Positions 9,183-17,995 are shown, counted from the first letter of the stretch. The stretch is DNA of 32,744 bases from Bryobacterales bacterium (GCA_025462965.1 JAOAPQ010000870.1:1-32744); one strand, 5' to 3'. Notes: generated by a model from the sequence alone, not told the origin. Numbers and translations are program-made.

Positions 9183-11273
9183 TCACTGGCCTTTGCTCCA
9201 ATTCAAAATCAAATTATAGGCATCGACGCTGCCGATCCCGGTAGCGAAGTTCCAACCGCTGGCGGCTCCAAACGCCGGTGTGTACGCCTGGCTGGAACTG
9301 GAGAGACCGCCATTGCCATCGAACAAACTCACAGAGCGGCCTCTGGCTTCGAAGGCGATCCCGAAGCAGTTCCATCCACCGGAGCAGTTCACGGCGATAT
9401 CGCCGGCGGTGATGTTGTGGAATACGGACGCGGCGACGGAACTCGCCGCCAGTTTATAGTAAACCGGGTTCGGGTTTCCCTGAGGCGCCCCCATCTTTTG
9501 ATTCACCAGCGCCTGAATGCCCGCCAGGATCGGCGCCCCGAAAGAGGTACCGCCGGCACCGCTCCAGTTGATGGGAGCGCCCGTGCATTTCGCGCCGCCG
9601 TTTGCTACGTCTGAGAAGCATTCCACATAATAGTGTCCCCAGATTCCGTCTCCGGCGAAGAGAGACACGTCGGGGATGTCGCGTACGCCGTCGTTCGGCA
9701 GACCCGCGACCCCTGCTTGCCAAGAGGGCTTGGCGTATCCCTGGCACGTGCCTCCAACGATCAGATTGCTCGCGGGAGTTCCCGTCGCGCATCCGCTCGG
9801 CCCCCCACTTCCAGCTGCCACGGCAAGGGTGCCACTTGTCTCCGCGTCGCTGCTTCCGCAATAGCCGTTCGCGCCATAACCGGTCAGGTAGCCCGCGTAG
9901 GCGGCTAGCAGGCCGCCCGCGCATGAGTCGTTCCATGGAATCTCCGGAATGTACGAGAGGGCCGACCCATAAGTCGAGCTATTCGAAGTTCCCCAATACG
10001 TGTTATTCGTGCCTTGCAAGGTATCGTTGAAATCGGTCCCGCCGACCGCCACATTGTAAGGCGTCGAGGCGAACGCGCTTACCGCGATGCCATGTGTGGC
10101 GGCCACGCCCCCGGCGTCGCAGCTCGCGCCGCCTTCATCGCCGGCCGCGACAAATATCGACGCGCCTTCCGCGACCGCCTGCTGATATGCCGCATTGAAG
10201 GCCGCGTTCGAGGTTGCTCCGTTGCCCGTCTCGCACTCGCCGAAGCTCATGCTCACGATCTGGGGCGGCGTGCTGCTGTTGATCAGGTTTTGTAAAGCGA
10301 TCAGGCCCCCGAACGTGGTTGAGCTGCTCGCGCAAGCCGCCACCTGGATTGCCGCGTTTGGGGCGGCGGCGCTGGCCCATTCGGCATCTATTATGGCCTC
10401 TCCATCGTCCGGGCCAACCACTCCGGGATCGGCGCAATTCGTCCGGCCGCCCGTCGGCGCCGGATGCACGGTGGTCAACGATCCCGATGTGTAACCCGCC
10501 AGCCCGAGCGTGCTTCGGAAAGTGTTCCAATCGTTCGTACTGAAAAGATCGCTGTCCTCGATCAAAGCGATGGTCTGGCCCTGACCTGTATATCCCGCAG
10601 CAAAGGCCGCGTTCAAATCGTAGATGGTTGCCAAATCCGCCGGTGTCACGAGCTGATAAGTGGAGCCGCCCCGAGCGACTGTGTATTTAGCGCGCGATTT
10701 CTTCATGGAGTGCGGCCTGAAATCGTGCAGCGAGACAATCCCCGCCACTACCGGAGCCAGTGCTTCCGGGATCTGCGGATCGCTCATGTTGGCGATGTGA
10801 TCCTTTCCGTTCACCGAAAGCTTGTGAATCTCGGTGTGGAACGCCGTCAGCACCTGACTGGCGGTTCCGGAGAAATCGATCGACATGCCGCTGGGATATA
10901 CGGCGTTCACGGTAAAACCGTTGGATTCCAACCACGTCGTGACCGTTTCAATCTCCTGTTGTGCCGGCCCGTAAAGTTGGCCAAACTGAGCCGCAGTTAG
11001 CCATTTGTGGAAGTCGGGCGATGCCGGGTCGTGCTGTCGATCGATAAAATCCTTCACGGCCTGCTCCTGGTCGGGCTCTCGCTTCAATTGAAGGATCATG
11101 TGTTCCATCGTAAAGCTATCCACGACTTTTCCGCGGTCGTTTTGGGCGCTCGCTTCAACGTGAGTATTTCCGGAGAGGGTATGTAGCCTGGCTGATGGCT
11201 GCGCAGAGGCTACGGACAGAGATAGTGCTGTGCAATACAACAGGGGGAGTGTCGATCGAGAACTGGAATACAT
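9183..11273 (-). CDS. S53-family serine-carboxyl peptidase (sedolisin / pro-kumamolisin) with activation propeptide
   Basis: Propeptide HDPASPDFHKWLTAAQFGQLYGPAQQEI...; catalytic-type Glu/Asp in GEAIIDAEWA (E-x3-D) and Ser in GGTSFGAPILAG. Confidence 0.9.
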   Translation of the reverse strand: MYSSSRSTLPLLYCTALSLSVASAQPSARLHTLSGNTHVEASAQNDRGKVVDSFTMEHMILQLKREPDQEQAVKDFIDRQHDPASPDFHKWLTAAQFGQLYGPAQQEIETVTTWLESNGFTVNAVYPSGMSIDFSGTASQVLTAFHTEIHKLSVNGKDHIANMSDPQIPEALAPVVAGIVSLHDFRPHSMKKSRAKYTVARGGSTYQLVTPADLATIYDLNAAFAAGYTGQGQTIALIEDSDLFSTNDWNTFRSTLGLAGYTSGSLTTVHPAPTGGRTNCADPGVVGPDDGEAIIDAEWASAAAPNAAIQVAACASSSTTFGGLIALQNLINSSTPPQIVSMSFGECETGNGATSNAAFNAAYQQAVAEGASIFVAAGDEGGASCDAGGVAATHGIAVSAFASTPYNVAVGGTDFNDTLQGTNNTYWGTSNSSTYGSALSYIPEIPWNDSCAGGLLAAYAGYLTGYGANGYCGSSDAETSGTLAVAAGSGGPSGCATGTPASNLIVGGTCQGYAKPSWQAGVAGLPNDGVRDIPDVSLFAGDGIWGHYYVECFSDVANGGAKCTGAPINWSGAGGTSFGAPILAGIQALVNQKMGAPQGNPNPVYYKLAASSVAASVFHNITAGDIAVNCSGGWNCFGIAFEARGRSVSLFDGNGGLSSSSQAYTPAFGAASGWNFATGIGSVDAYNLILNWSKGQ

Positions 11274-11324
11274 TCGGTTTGCTCAGGCAATTCGCGGACC
11301 AGACCGGAATTTTGTCTGAAGAGC

Positions 11325-11352
11325 GACAGGCCACAGAAAACGATGGCCTGTC
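11325..11352. other. Perfect 9-bp inverted repeat between iscU-like 3' end and S53 peptidase start
   Basis: GACAGGCCA (11325-11333) / TGGCCTGTC (11344-11352), 10-nt loop. Confidence 0.5.
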
Positions 11353-11358
11353 CTACGC

Positions 11359-11418
11359 GGACGATGCTGCCGCTGCGTGGAGGATACTGCCGGTGCTTGG
11401 ACGATACTGCCGATGATT
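11359..11418. repeat. Three imperfect tandem 20-bp repeats
   Basis: GGACGATGCTGCCGCTGCGT / GGAGGATACTGCCGGTGCTT / GGACGATACTGCCGATGATT, contiguous. Confidence 0.75.
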
Positions 11419-11420
11419 GA

Positions 11421-11765
11421 CTAGCGTCCAGCGCGTGGCAAACGCTTCAGCGCGTCCATGCAGAGCACGGCTGCGTGTTTCGATTCAGGACTGAGTTCGC
11501 CGAGTGAGGCTTCAATGTCGGCGGCGTGGATCGATTGCGGGGCCTTGCTCAAGATTAGTTCCGTTAGCGCACTGCCGGCTGCGATGCTGGCTGTGCAACC
11601 TCTCGTTTTGTAGCGAACGGCGGCCGGGCGGCCATTCTCGAAGAGAACCGAAAGGCGAAGAATGTCGCCGCAAACCGGGTTCGATACTTCCACTGTGATG
11701 GCCGGCGGCGGGAGTTCGCCAACGTTGCGGGGGTTCTGAAAGTGATCGATCAGCTTCGGGTTCAT
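11421..11765 (-). CDS. iscU: Iron-sulfur cluster assembly scaffold, IscU/NifU N-terminal type
   Basis: MNPKLIDHFQNPRNVGELP...NPVCGD...YKTRGCTASIAAGSALTELI...LCMDALKRL; three conserved Cys positions; GGAG upstream of ATG. Confidence 0.85.
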   Translation of the reverse strand: MNPKLIDHFQNPRNVGELPPPAITVEVSNPVCGDILRLSVLFENGRPAAVRYKTRGCTASIAAGSALTELILSKAPQSIHAADIEASLGELSPESKHAAVLCMDALKRLPRAGR

Positions 11766-11767
11766 CC

Positions 11768-12184
11768 GTGCTCCAATATGGCATGCTTACCGTGGTTGCC
11801 GGGATACTCGAACGCGATGGCAAGGTCCTGATCTGCCAGCGGCGGCCGGATGGAGCCCATCCGCTGAAGTGGGAGTTCCCGGGCGGAAAAGTGGAGTCCG
11901 GCGAGGAACCGACCGCGGCGCTCTCGCGTGAATTGCGCGAAGAGCTCGGGATTGCGGCGCGGATCGGGGCCGAATTTGCCCGCTACGAATACGCTTATCC
12001 GGGCAAGGCGTCGATTCAGTTACTATTCTTTTCCGTGACCGAGTTTGCCGGTGAGATCCGTAATCTCGTGTTTGAGCGTATTGAGTGGTGCCAGCGGTCA
12101 CAGCTCGACCGCTACGACTTCCTGGAAGGCGACCTAGCGTTGATTCAACTTATTGGTAAAGTCGAGATCAATCAGATCGAGTGA
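11768..12184 (+). CDS. mutT: Nudix hydrolase, MutT-like (8-oxo-dGTP diphosphatase type)
   Basis: Nudix box GGKVESGEEPTAALSRELREELGI; VVAGILERDGKVLICQRRPDGAHPLKWEFPGG. Start GTG 11768 or ATG 11783. Confidence 0.85.
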   Translation: MLQYGMLTVVAGILERDGKVLICQRRPDGAHPLKWEFPGGKVESGEEPTAALSRELREELGIAARIGAEFARYEYAYPGKASIQLLFFSVTEFAGEIRNLVFERIEWCQRSQLDRYDFLEGDLALIQLIGKVEINQIE

Positions 12185-12784
12185 CGCCTGATTATGCGTC
12201 TGCTGCGGCGTGACGTAGTGCAAGGTCTTATCTTCGATCCAGTATGCCAGTGCCGAATACACCGAGTGGTCCTTGAATGCGATCAGGAAATAGTGCGGCT
12301 GCTGGGGCGCGTCGGCGGTGTTGTCGGGAGCGGGAGGCGGGGGCTGATAGACGTGCGTTGTTTCGCTCGCCCCGGTGTCCGGCTGCTGCGGGGGTCCAAA
12401 GTTTTGATTAATGACAACCCCTGGCACCTGCGGCGGAGCGTTGACGACGGTGACGTTAACCGGCGGCTGGCCCTGACCCTGACCTGCATAGCCGTACGCG
12501 GAAGGATCGGTATAATAGCCGCCACCGATGAAGACCGGGTAGGCGTAAACACGGGAGCGCCTGGCTCCATTGCCGTTGCCGTACCCGACCGGGTTGCCTG
12601 CAACCGTCTGCCCAAGACGGTACGAGAAAGTGGCCTGAGGACCCGTCCCGGTGCCGGGGAAGGCAACGTTTCCGAAGCCGCTCGGATTCGTAAAGACCAC
12701 TCGCCCCGGCGCGGTGTAGCGCTGAGCCAAGCACGCTGGAATTAAGCAGGCCGGAATAGCGATGAGTGCGAGGAACGTTTTCAC
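12134..12784 (-). CDS. Secreted Gly/Pro/Gln-rich hypothetical protein with structured C-terminal segment
   Basis: Signal peptide (M)KTFLALIAIPACLIPACLAQ with GTG start; low-complexity middle; C-terminal HYFLIAFKDHSVYSALAYWIEDKTLHYVTPQQTHNQASLDLIDLDFTNKLNQR. Confidence 0.65.
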   Translation of the reverse strand: MKTFLALIAIPACLIPACLAQRYTAPGRVVFTNPSGFGNVAFPGTGTGPQATFSYRLGQTVAGNPVGYGNGNGARRSRVYAYPVFIGGGYYTDPSAYGYAGQGQGQPPVNVTVVNAPPQVPGVVINQNFGPPQQPDTGASETTHVYQPPPPAPDNTADAPQQPHYFLIAFKDHSVYSALAYWIEDKTLHYVTPQQTHNQASLDLIDLDFTNKLNQR

Positions 12785-12839
12785 GTAAGAACCTCTTCGA
12801 TTTCAGTCTAGCACTCTGCCGCTCGCAGTAAGTGCAGGC

Positions 12840-13496
12840 CTACTTCTTCGGAACCGCGGGCGGAGTTGCCGGACGGGCGGCCGGGGGACGCGAAGCGCTT
12901 GGCGGGGCAGCCTGGGGCGGGGCCTTGTCGTAGAGCACGATGATTTCGCGCGTGATGTCGATGGTGTTGGAAGCAAAGAGCACAGGCGTCTGCTGGCTGC
13001 TGATGTCGATCACGAGCGCATAACCGTTCTCCGTCGCGTACTTGTTCAGCACGCTGATCATCTTTGCGCCCAGATCGCCCATGATGCGCTGCTGTTCCTG
13101 CTCGAGATCAGCGGTGGCGTCTTCGGTATCGCGTTTCAGCAAGACGTTCTTCTGATCGATATCGCGCATGATCTTCTGCTTGGCGTCTTCGCTCATCGTG
13201 TTGGCGCCCTTGCTTAACTGCTGCTGCAGCCCGGAGATATCGGCCTGTTTCTTTTCAATTTCGGACTGTTTGGGCGCGAACTTGGTTTTCAGCTCGCCGG
13301 CGGCTTTCTGCCCGTCCTTGGTGTTGATGAGAGCTTCCTGGATATTGATGACCCCGACTTTGGAGGGGACGACGGCCGGGGCGCTTGGAGTGGCCGGAGC
13401 CGGCGCCGCGGAGGCAGGGGTCTGAGCGCTCAAGCCGGACGCGAGCAGCACGGCTCCCACACCCAAGAGCGGTAGGATTGCAAATTTAGATTTCAT
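12840..13496 (-). CDS. skp: OmpH/Skp-family periplasmic chaperone
   Basis: Signal peptide MKSKFAILPLLGVGAVLLASGLSAQ; VGVINIQEALINTKDGQKAAGELKTKF, coiled-coil, YALVIDIS; directly downstream of bamA. Confidence 0.82.
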   Translation of the reverse strand: MKSKFAILPLLGVGAVLLASGLSAQTPASAAPAPATPSAPAVVPSKVGVINIQEALINTKDGQKAAGELKTKFAPKQSEIEKKQADISGLQQQLSKGANTMSEDAKQKIMRDIDQKNVLLKRDTEDATADLEQEQQRIMGDLGAKMISVLNKYATENGYALVIDISSQQTPVLFASNTIDITREIIVLYDKAPPQAAPPSASRPPAARPATPPAVPKK

Positions 13497-13551
13497 GTTT
13501 TTTTCACTCCTGTGGATTTGCTTCGATACTAACACGTCTGAATTGATGATC

Positions 13552-16500
13552 TTAGAAGGTCCGGCCGATGGTGAATCGGAAAGTACCACGTTTCTCGTGG
13601 AAAGGATAATTCACGCCGAATTGCGAGATCGCATTCAAGTAAGAAGCGGTATTCGGGAAATACGAACGGTCGGCCACGACGGGCGTCTGGATGTTTTCGG
13701 AGACGCGGGATGGATTGAGGGCGTAGTAGACGCGGAACGGCGCCTGAACGATAGGGAGCAGCACCTGGAACTCGATTCCCGTGGACATGCGAATGTTTTG
13801 AGTGTGCGGCGCGATCAGCACTTTGCCGCTGAAGGCAGCCTGCGGGAATAGCGTATTCAATTGATTGATGCGGTCCGGATTCATACGCAGTTGATTCGGG
13901 AAAAGGATCTTATTCAGTCCGGCATCATAGAACAGAGCCATGGTCACCGGCCCGAAGATCGGAATGCGGTATTCGAAATTGGCGACAGCCTGAGTATCAC
14001 CGCCGGGCGTGATGATCTGGTATGTGGGGATGTTCTGCGTGGCATTGACGGTGGTCGGGATGCCGTTAATGTTCTGGACCTGGGTCCGCTGGGTTCCGTT
14101 GTTATTGAGGATCGGCACGGTAGCCTGGCTCGCGATAAACGCAATCGGACTGATTCCGTAGAAATCGAAGCCGCGGACATCCTGCTCGCCACCGATGTAA
14201 GTTCGGGAGTACGGGGGGATAACGTGCCCGGCGTATCCGGTGTAGGTGGACCCCAGAAAGTGGAACGCTAGGACGTTCTTCTTCCACTTGGGCGAGACGT
14301 GGAAATACTGCAGATCTACCGAGGGGCGGATGGTGTCTACTGTGCCGCCGAGAAAGCTGCCGGCGAAATCGACCGAGAGGAAGATACTCTTGCCCGCGGT
14401 GGGGTTCAGAGGATGATTCTTAGAGTTGTAAGTGTATGAGGGGGTGATATGGCTGGTCCTCACGCCTTCGAGCGCATTGGGACCGCTGATCTGGTTGAAG
14501 AAAAGGTACTGGAAGTAATTGGTGGCGCCGAGGGTCTTGCTCGTGATGCTGGAGACGTCGTACCCGTAGGAGATACCCACGCGCGCGAAGCTTCGCTTGA
14601 TCGGATAGCTGGCCGAGACGGACGCGCCCTTCGAATCCTGCACGTAGTTCAGCAGGTTCTGGCTACCGAGCGCATTGTAGTAGGCGCTCAGGTTCGTATT
14701 GGAGAGAACGGAAGCTTCGCGCGCCTGATCGTAATTGTAGCGGCGAATGTAGACGTTGAAGCCCAGCAGGACCTGAGAATCGAGAACGTGCGGCTCGGTA
14801 AAGCCGAAGACCACGTCACGTATGCGCGTGCCGAGCTGACTTTCGAGCGAAAGCGTTTCGCCAAGCCCGAGGAAGTTATTGGTGGAATAGTTGAATCCGA
14901 CGAAGCTGCCCGCGATGCCGGATACGCCGCCATTCAGGCCGATCTGATTCTTTCCGCGCTCCTTCAGCTTCAGGAGGATATCCACCGTGTTCGAGTTCGG
15001 GTTGCGCTTCAGCTCGTAGGATTCGTTTTCCTTGAGCACTTCGAAATAACCGAGCTGGTTCAGGCGCAAGATGCTGGCGTCCCAGAGGCGGGCGCTGTAG
15101 ATATCGCCCTCATCAAGAAGCAACTCGCGCCGGATGACCTTGTCGCGCGTCGTAGTGTTGCCGGTGAACTCGATGCGGCGAACGAAGAACTGCTTGCCTT
15201 CATCTGCTGTGAGAGTGAGGTCGACGGTGTCGGTACCCGGGACGATATCCACTTCGGGCTCGGGGACGAAATCGATGTAGCCGAAATCGCCATACAGCTT
15301 CGTCAGATTTTTGATACCATCGCGCAGTTTGGAGGTCGAGAAGACGTCGCCGTTATCCATCTTAAAGAGCTGCTTCGAAAGGACCTCGGGCGTTCGAAAG
15401 AGCTTGACCCCGACATAGTTGATCTTGTGCAGGTGGTAAAGATGGCCTTCTTCGACGGGGATGGTGATGTCGGCCTTCTTGCCCGGTTTGGATTTCAGAA
15501 AGAATGAAGACGGGCTCCGTTTGCCGCCGGCCGTATCGACCAGAGTAACCTTCTGATCGAGGACTTTGACGGAGAAATAACCCTTGGTCTGATAGGCGTC
15601 GCGGATACGCTCCTTGTCCTCCTCGAGCTTGCTGGAGTCGAAAGTCTTGGCGAACAGACTTTCGAAGAGGATGGAGTGAGGAAGGCCAATCGGTTTCAGA
15701 TTCTTCATGGCTCGAATGACTTGTTTCGAGCTGAAGACTTCATTACCGAGGATGGTAATCTGGCCGACCTTGACCTTTGGCCCTTCGTTCACGTTGAAGA
15801 TGACTTCGAGTGAGCTGGGCGGAACGCGGTGCACGATGGGCTCGACGATCGCGAACTGGCGGCCGCGCTCGGCGAGCAATTCCTTGATGACGACGGCGGC
15901 GCGCTGGACCTTGTTCGGGTCGTACTGCGATTCCACGACGAGGCCGACCTTGCGTTCCTTGAACCGGTCGAGGATTTCCGATGTGGTGATGGAGTGGATG
16001 TTCTCGTAACGGATGGTGCGAACGACGGCGCGTTCCGTGACGATAAAGCGGAGGATGAGACCCTGAGGCGATTGCTCGGCTTCGAGCTTGATATCGTCGA
16101 AGCGACCGGTGTTCCACAGCGCCATGAAATCGCGGTGCGCGGTCTCTTCGCTATATGGTTCGCCGACCTTTGAGAAGATCATGGCGCGCAGTGTGTCCTG
16201 CGGGACGCGGCGCGACCCGCGAAATTCGATGGCCGCGATTGTGTTGCCAGCAACCGGTTTGGCGCCGGGAGGGGCGGGGGCGACCTTGGGCGCTTCAAAA
16301 GGAGGAGGAGTCGGTTTGGGCGGGGTTTGCTCCTGCGGAACAGTTTCAAAAGGGTTCGCGGGCTTTTTCTGCTGGGGCGCGGGGGGCGCGGCGGGCGACT
16401 GCTGTGCTGCGGGGCTTTGAGACCGTGCCGGCGTGAGGGATATGAGGCCCTGAATGCATACGAAGACGGCGGTCAGGCGCTGCGGCCTGAAAAACTTCAT
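13552..16500 (-). CDS. bamA: Outer membrane protein assembly factor BamA (Omp85, POTRA repeats plus barrel)
   Basis: POTRA-like segments (VRTIRYENIHSITTSEILDRFKER; VGQITILGNEVFSSKQVIRAMKNL; VRRIEFTGNTTTRDKVIRREL), barrel with YIGGEQDVRGFDFYGISPIAF, C-terminal FRFTIGRTF. Start at ATG 16500. Confidence 0.92.
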   Translation of the reverse strand: MKFFRPQRLTAVFVCIQGLISLTPARSQSPAAQQSPAAPPAPQQKKPANPFETVPQEQTPPKPTPPPFEAPKVAPAPPGAKPVAGNTIAAIEFRGSRRVPQDTLRAMIFSKVGEPYSEETAHRDFMALWNTGRFDDIKLEAEQSPQGLILRFIVTERAVVRTIRYENIHSITTSEILDRFKERKVGLVVESQYDPNKVQRAAVVIKELLAERGRQFAIVEPIVHRVPPSSLEVIFNVNEGPKVKVGQITILGNEVFSSKQVIRAMKNLKPIGLPHSILFESLFAKTFDSSKLEEDKERIRDAYQTKGYFSVKVLDQKVTLVDTAGGKRSPSSFFLKSKPGKKADITIPVEEGHLYHLHKINYVGVKLFRTPEVLSKQLFKMDNGDVFSTSKLRDGIKNLTKLYGDFGYIDFVPEPEVDIVPGTDTVDLTLTADEGKQFFVRRIEFTGNTTTRDKVIRRELLLDEGDIYSARLWDASILRLNQLGYFEVLKENESYELKRNPNSNTVDILLKLKERGKNQIGLNGGVSGIAGSFVGFNYSTNNFLGLGETLSLESQLGTRIRDVVFGFTEPHVLDSQVLLGFNVYIRRYNYDQAREASVLSNTNLSAYYNALGSQNLLNYVQDSKGASVSASYPIKRSFARVGISYGYDVSSITSKTLGATNYFQYLFFNQISGPNALEGVRTSHITPSYTYNSKNHPLNPTAGKSIFLSVDFAGSFLGGTVDTIRPSVDLQYFHVSPKWKKNVLAFHFLGSTYTGYAGHVIPPYSRTYIGGEQDVRGFDFYGISPIAFIASQATVPILNNNGTQRTQVQNINGIPTTVNATQNIPTYQIITPGGDTQAVANFEYRIPIFGPVTMALFYDAGLNKILFPNQLRMNPDRINQLNTLFPQAAFSGKVLIAPHTQNIRMSTGIEFQVLLPIVQAPFRVYYALNPSRVSENIQTPVVADRSYFPNTASYLNAISQFGVNYPFHEKRGTFRFTIGRTF

Positions 16501-16944
16501 GAAAACCTGTTCCCTTTCCACTCGACGCTCCAGAAGTGACGCGGTTATGAATCTTCGCGCTTCTGCTATTCACGTTTCGCGCCAGTGTTGAAACTCATAG
16601 TCTATCCGATCCCTGGACCCCGGAACAAATGGGCGTTAAGGGCAACAGGTGACAGTCTGGTTCACAGTCCGGGTATCGTGAAGGCATCGGGTCTTGCCCG
16701 GCACGCCGATTCATGTGCTGCCGGGAACAGAAGGACGTCGCTCATGGCGAGGTGATTTATGTATAATATCGGCGGGCGTTCCGTCGCATTTCAGGCGTTG
16801 CCAAGCTATCGGGCGCCGCGGCGCGGTTTCAGTCGAGAATCTCACCATGGCACGCTCCAGGATCACACCGATATCGTCTACGCCATTACCCGAAAGATTA
16901 TTTCCGCCGGGAGACGCCCCGTCGACGAAATGGCGGCAGGCCAT

Positions 16945-16996
16945 CAGCCCCCTCTACCCGGCGATGGCTTCCCTTGAGTTCGGTAGAGGGGGGCTG
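16945..16996. other. Long inverted repeat (14-bp arms with one bulged G) upstream of the M48 protease gene
   Basis: CAGCCCCCTCTACC (16945-16958) versus GGTAGAGGGGGGCTG (16982-16996), 23-nt loop. Confidence 0.65.
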
Positions 16997-17032
16997 CGGA
17001 AAGGCGTGTCAGCCTATTGGAGAAAGTAAAAT

Positions 17033-17866
17033 ATGATTAAGCGCTGCCTTCTCACAACGCTGATGATTTCTGGTTCGCTGCCGAGCTTGGTCGGGGCCAG
17101 AAACCCGGGTGAGCCGCTTCGCCCCGGCTTCAACCTGTTCTCGCCGCAACAAGACATTCAGCTCGGCCAGGAGGCGGCAAAACAAGTCACCCAGAAGAGT
17201 CAGCCCGTTCAGAACCAGTTTCTTCAGAATTATGTTAACCGGATCGGCCAGCGCCTCGCGCAACAGCCAGAAGCTCGCGCCAGCGGCTTCCAGTTCCAAT
17301 TCACGGTGCTGAACGATCCACAGGTCAACGCGTTCGCACTTCCCGGGGGACCCATGTTCATCTACACCGGCCTGCTTAAGACGGTAGACAACGAGGGTGA
17401 ACTGGCAGGTGTGATGGCGCATGAAATGTCTCACGTAATTCTCCGTCACGGCACTCATGAAGCGACGAAGCAGCAATTCATATCGCTGCCGGCCGCTCTG
17501 GCCGGCGACCTGGCGGGTTCCGGCGGCGGCATGCTGGGCCGGCTTGCCCAACTCGGCATCGGGCTGGGCGCGAATTCGGTTCTCCTGAAGTTTTCCCGGA
17601 CCGCCGAGAGCGAAGCGGACGCACTTGGTACGCATCTGATGGCCGGCGCCGGATACGACCCGATCGAAATGGCTCACCTGTTTCAAAAGTTGGAGTCTCA
17701 AGGCGGCTCTCGCGGCCTGCAATTGCTTTCCGATCATCCCAACCCGGGCAATCGCGTGCAGGCGATCGAAGCGGAAATGCGCACCTTGCCGCAGCGGCAG
17801 TACGGCTACCAGACGGGCGATTTTCAGCGGGCAAAGGCCCAACTCGCATCGGTAGCCGGTAAGTAG
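17033..17866 (+). CDS. M48-family zinc metalloprotease (BepA/YfgC- or LoiP-like), secreted
   Basis: Signal-peptide-like N-terminus; LNDPQVNAFALPGGPMFIYTGLL, zinc motif HEMSHVILRH, third ligand region ESEADALG. Confidence 0.9.
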   Translation: MIKRCLLTTLMISGSLPSLVGARNPGEPLRPGFNLFSPQQDIQLGQEAAKQVTQKSQPVQNQFLQNYVNRIGQRLAQQPEARASGFQFQFTVLNDPQVNAFALPGGPMFIYTGLLKTVDNEGELAGVMAHEMSHVILRHGTHEATKQQFISLPAALAGDLAGSGGGMLGRLAQLGIGLGANSVLLKFSRTAESEADALGTHLMAGAGYDPIEMAHLFQKLESQGGSRGLQLLSDHPNPGNRVQAIEAEMRTLPQRQYGYQTGDFQRAKAQLASVAGK

Positions 17867-17921
17867 GGGGCGCTCGGCTGGCAAGTTCGTGGTTCTCGAC
17901 CGACATGCAGCTATCGGCCGG

Positions 17922-17995
17922 GTCTTTTCATGTCGCGCCGAAAAACGCGGCTGCCGCCGCATGTCCTCGACCCAACCCCTCAGGAATTTCGGAGA
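17922..17995. repeat. Copy A of an imperfect dispersed palindromic repeat
   Basis: GTCTTTT...CCGAAAAACGCGGCTGCCGCCGCATGTCCTCG...ACCC...GGAATTTCGGAGA; resembles copy B at 25151-25229; outer CCGAAA/TTTCGG arms. Confidence 0.6.

Noticed and set aside
11195-11416. 73-aa plus-strand ORF
   Set aside because: Overlaps the S53 start, the hairpin and the tandem repeats; no motif or RBS recognised.
14449-15507. 352-aa plus-strand ORF
   Set aside because: Antisense to bamA; composition mirrors the opposite strand and no domain is recognisable.
16694-17029. Short ORFs between bamA and the M48 gene
   Set aside because: Several overlapping short frames on both strands, no motif and no consistent coding signal; treated as intergenic.
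17009-17962. 317-aa minus-strand ORF
   Set aside because: Antisense to the M48 protease, which carries HEMSH and ESEAD motifs.
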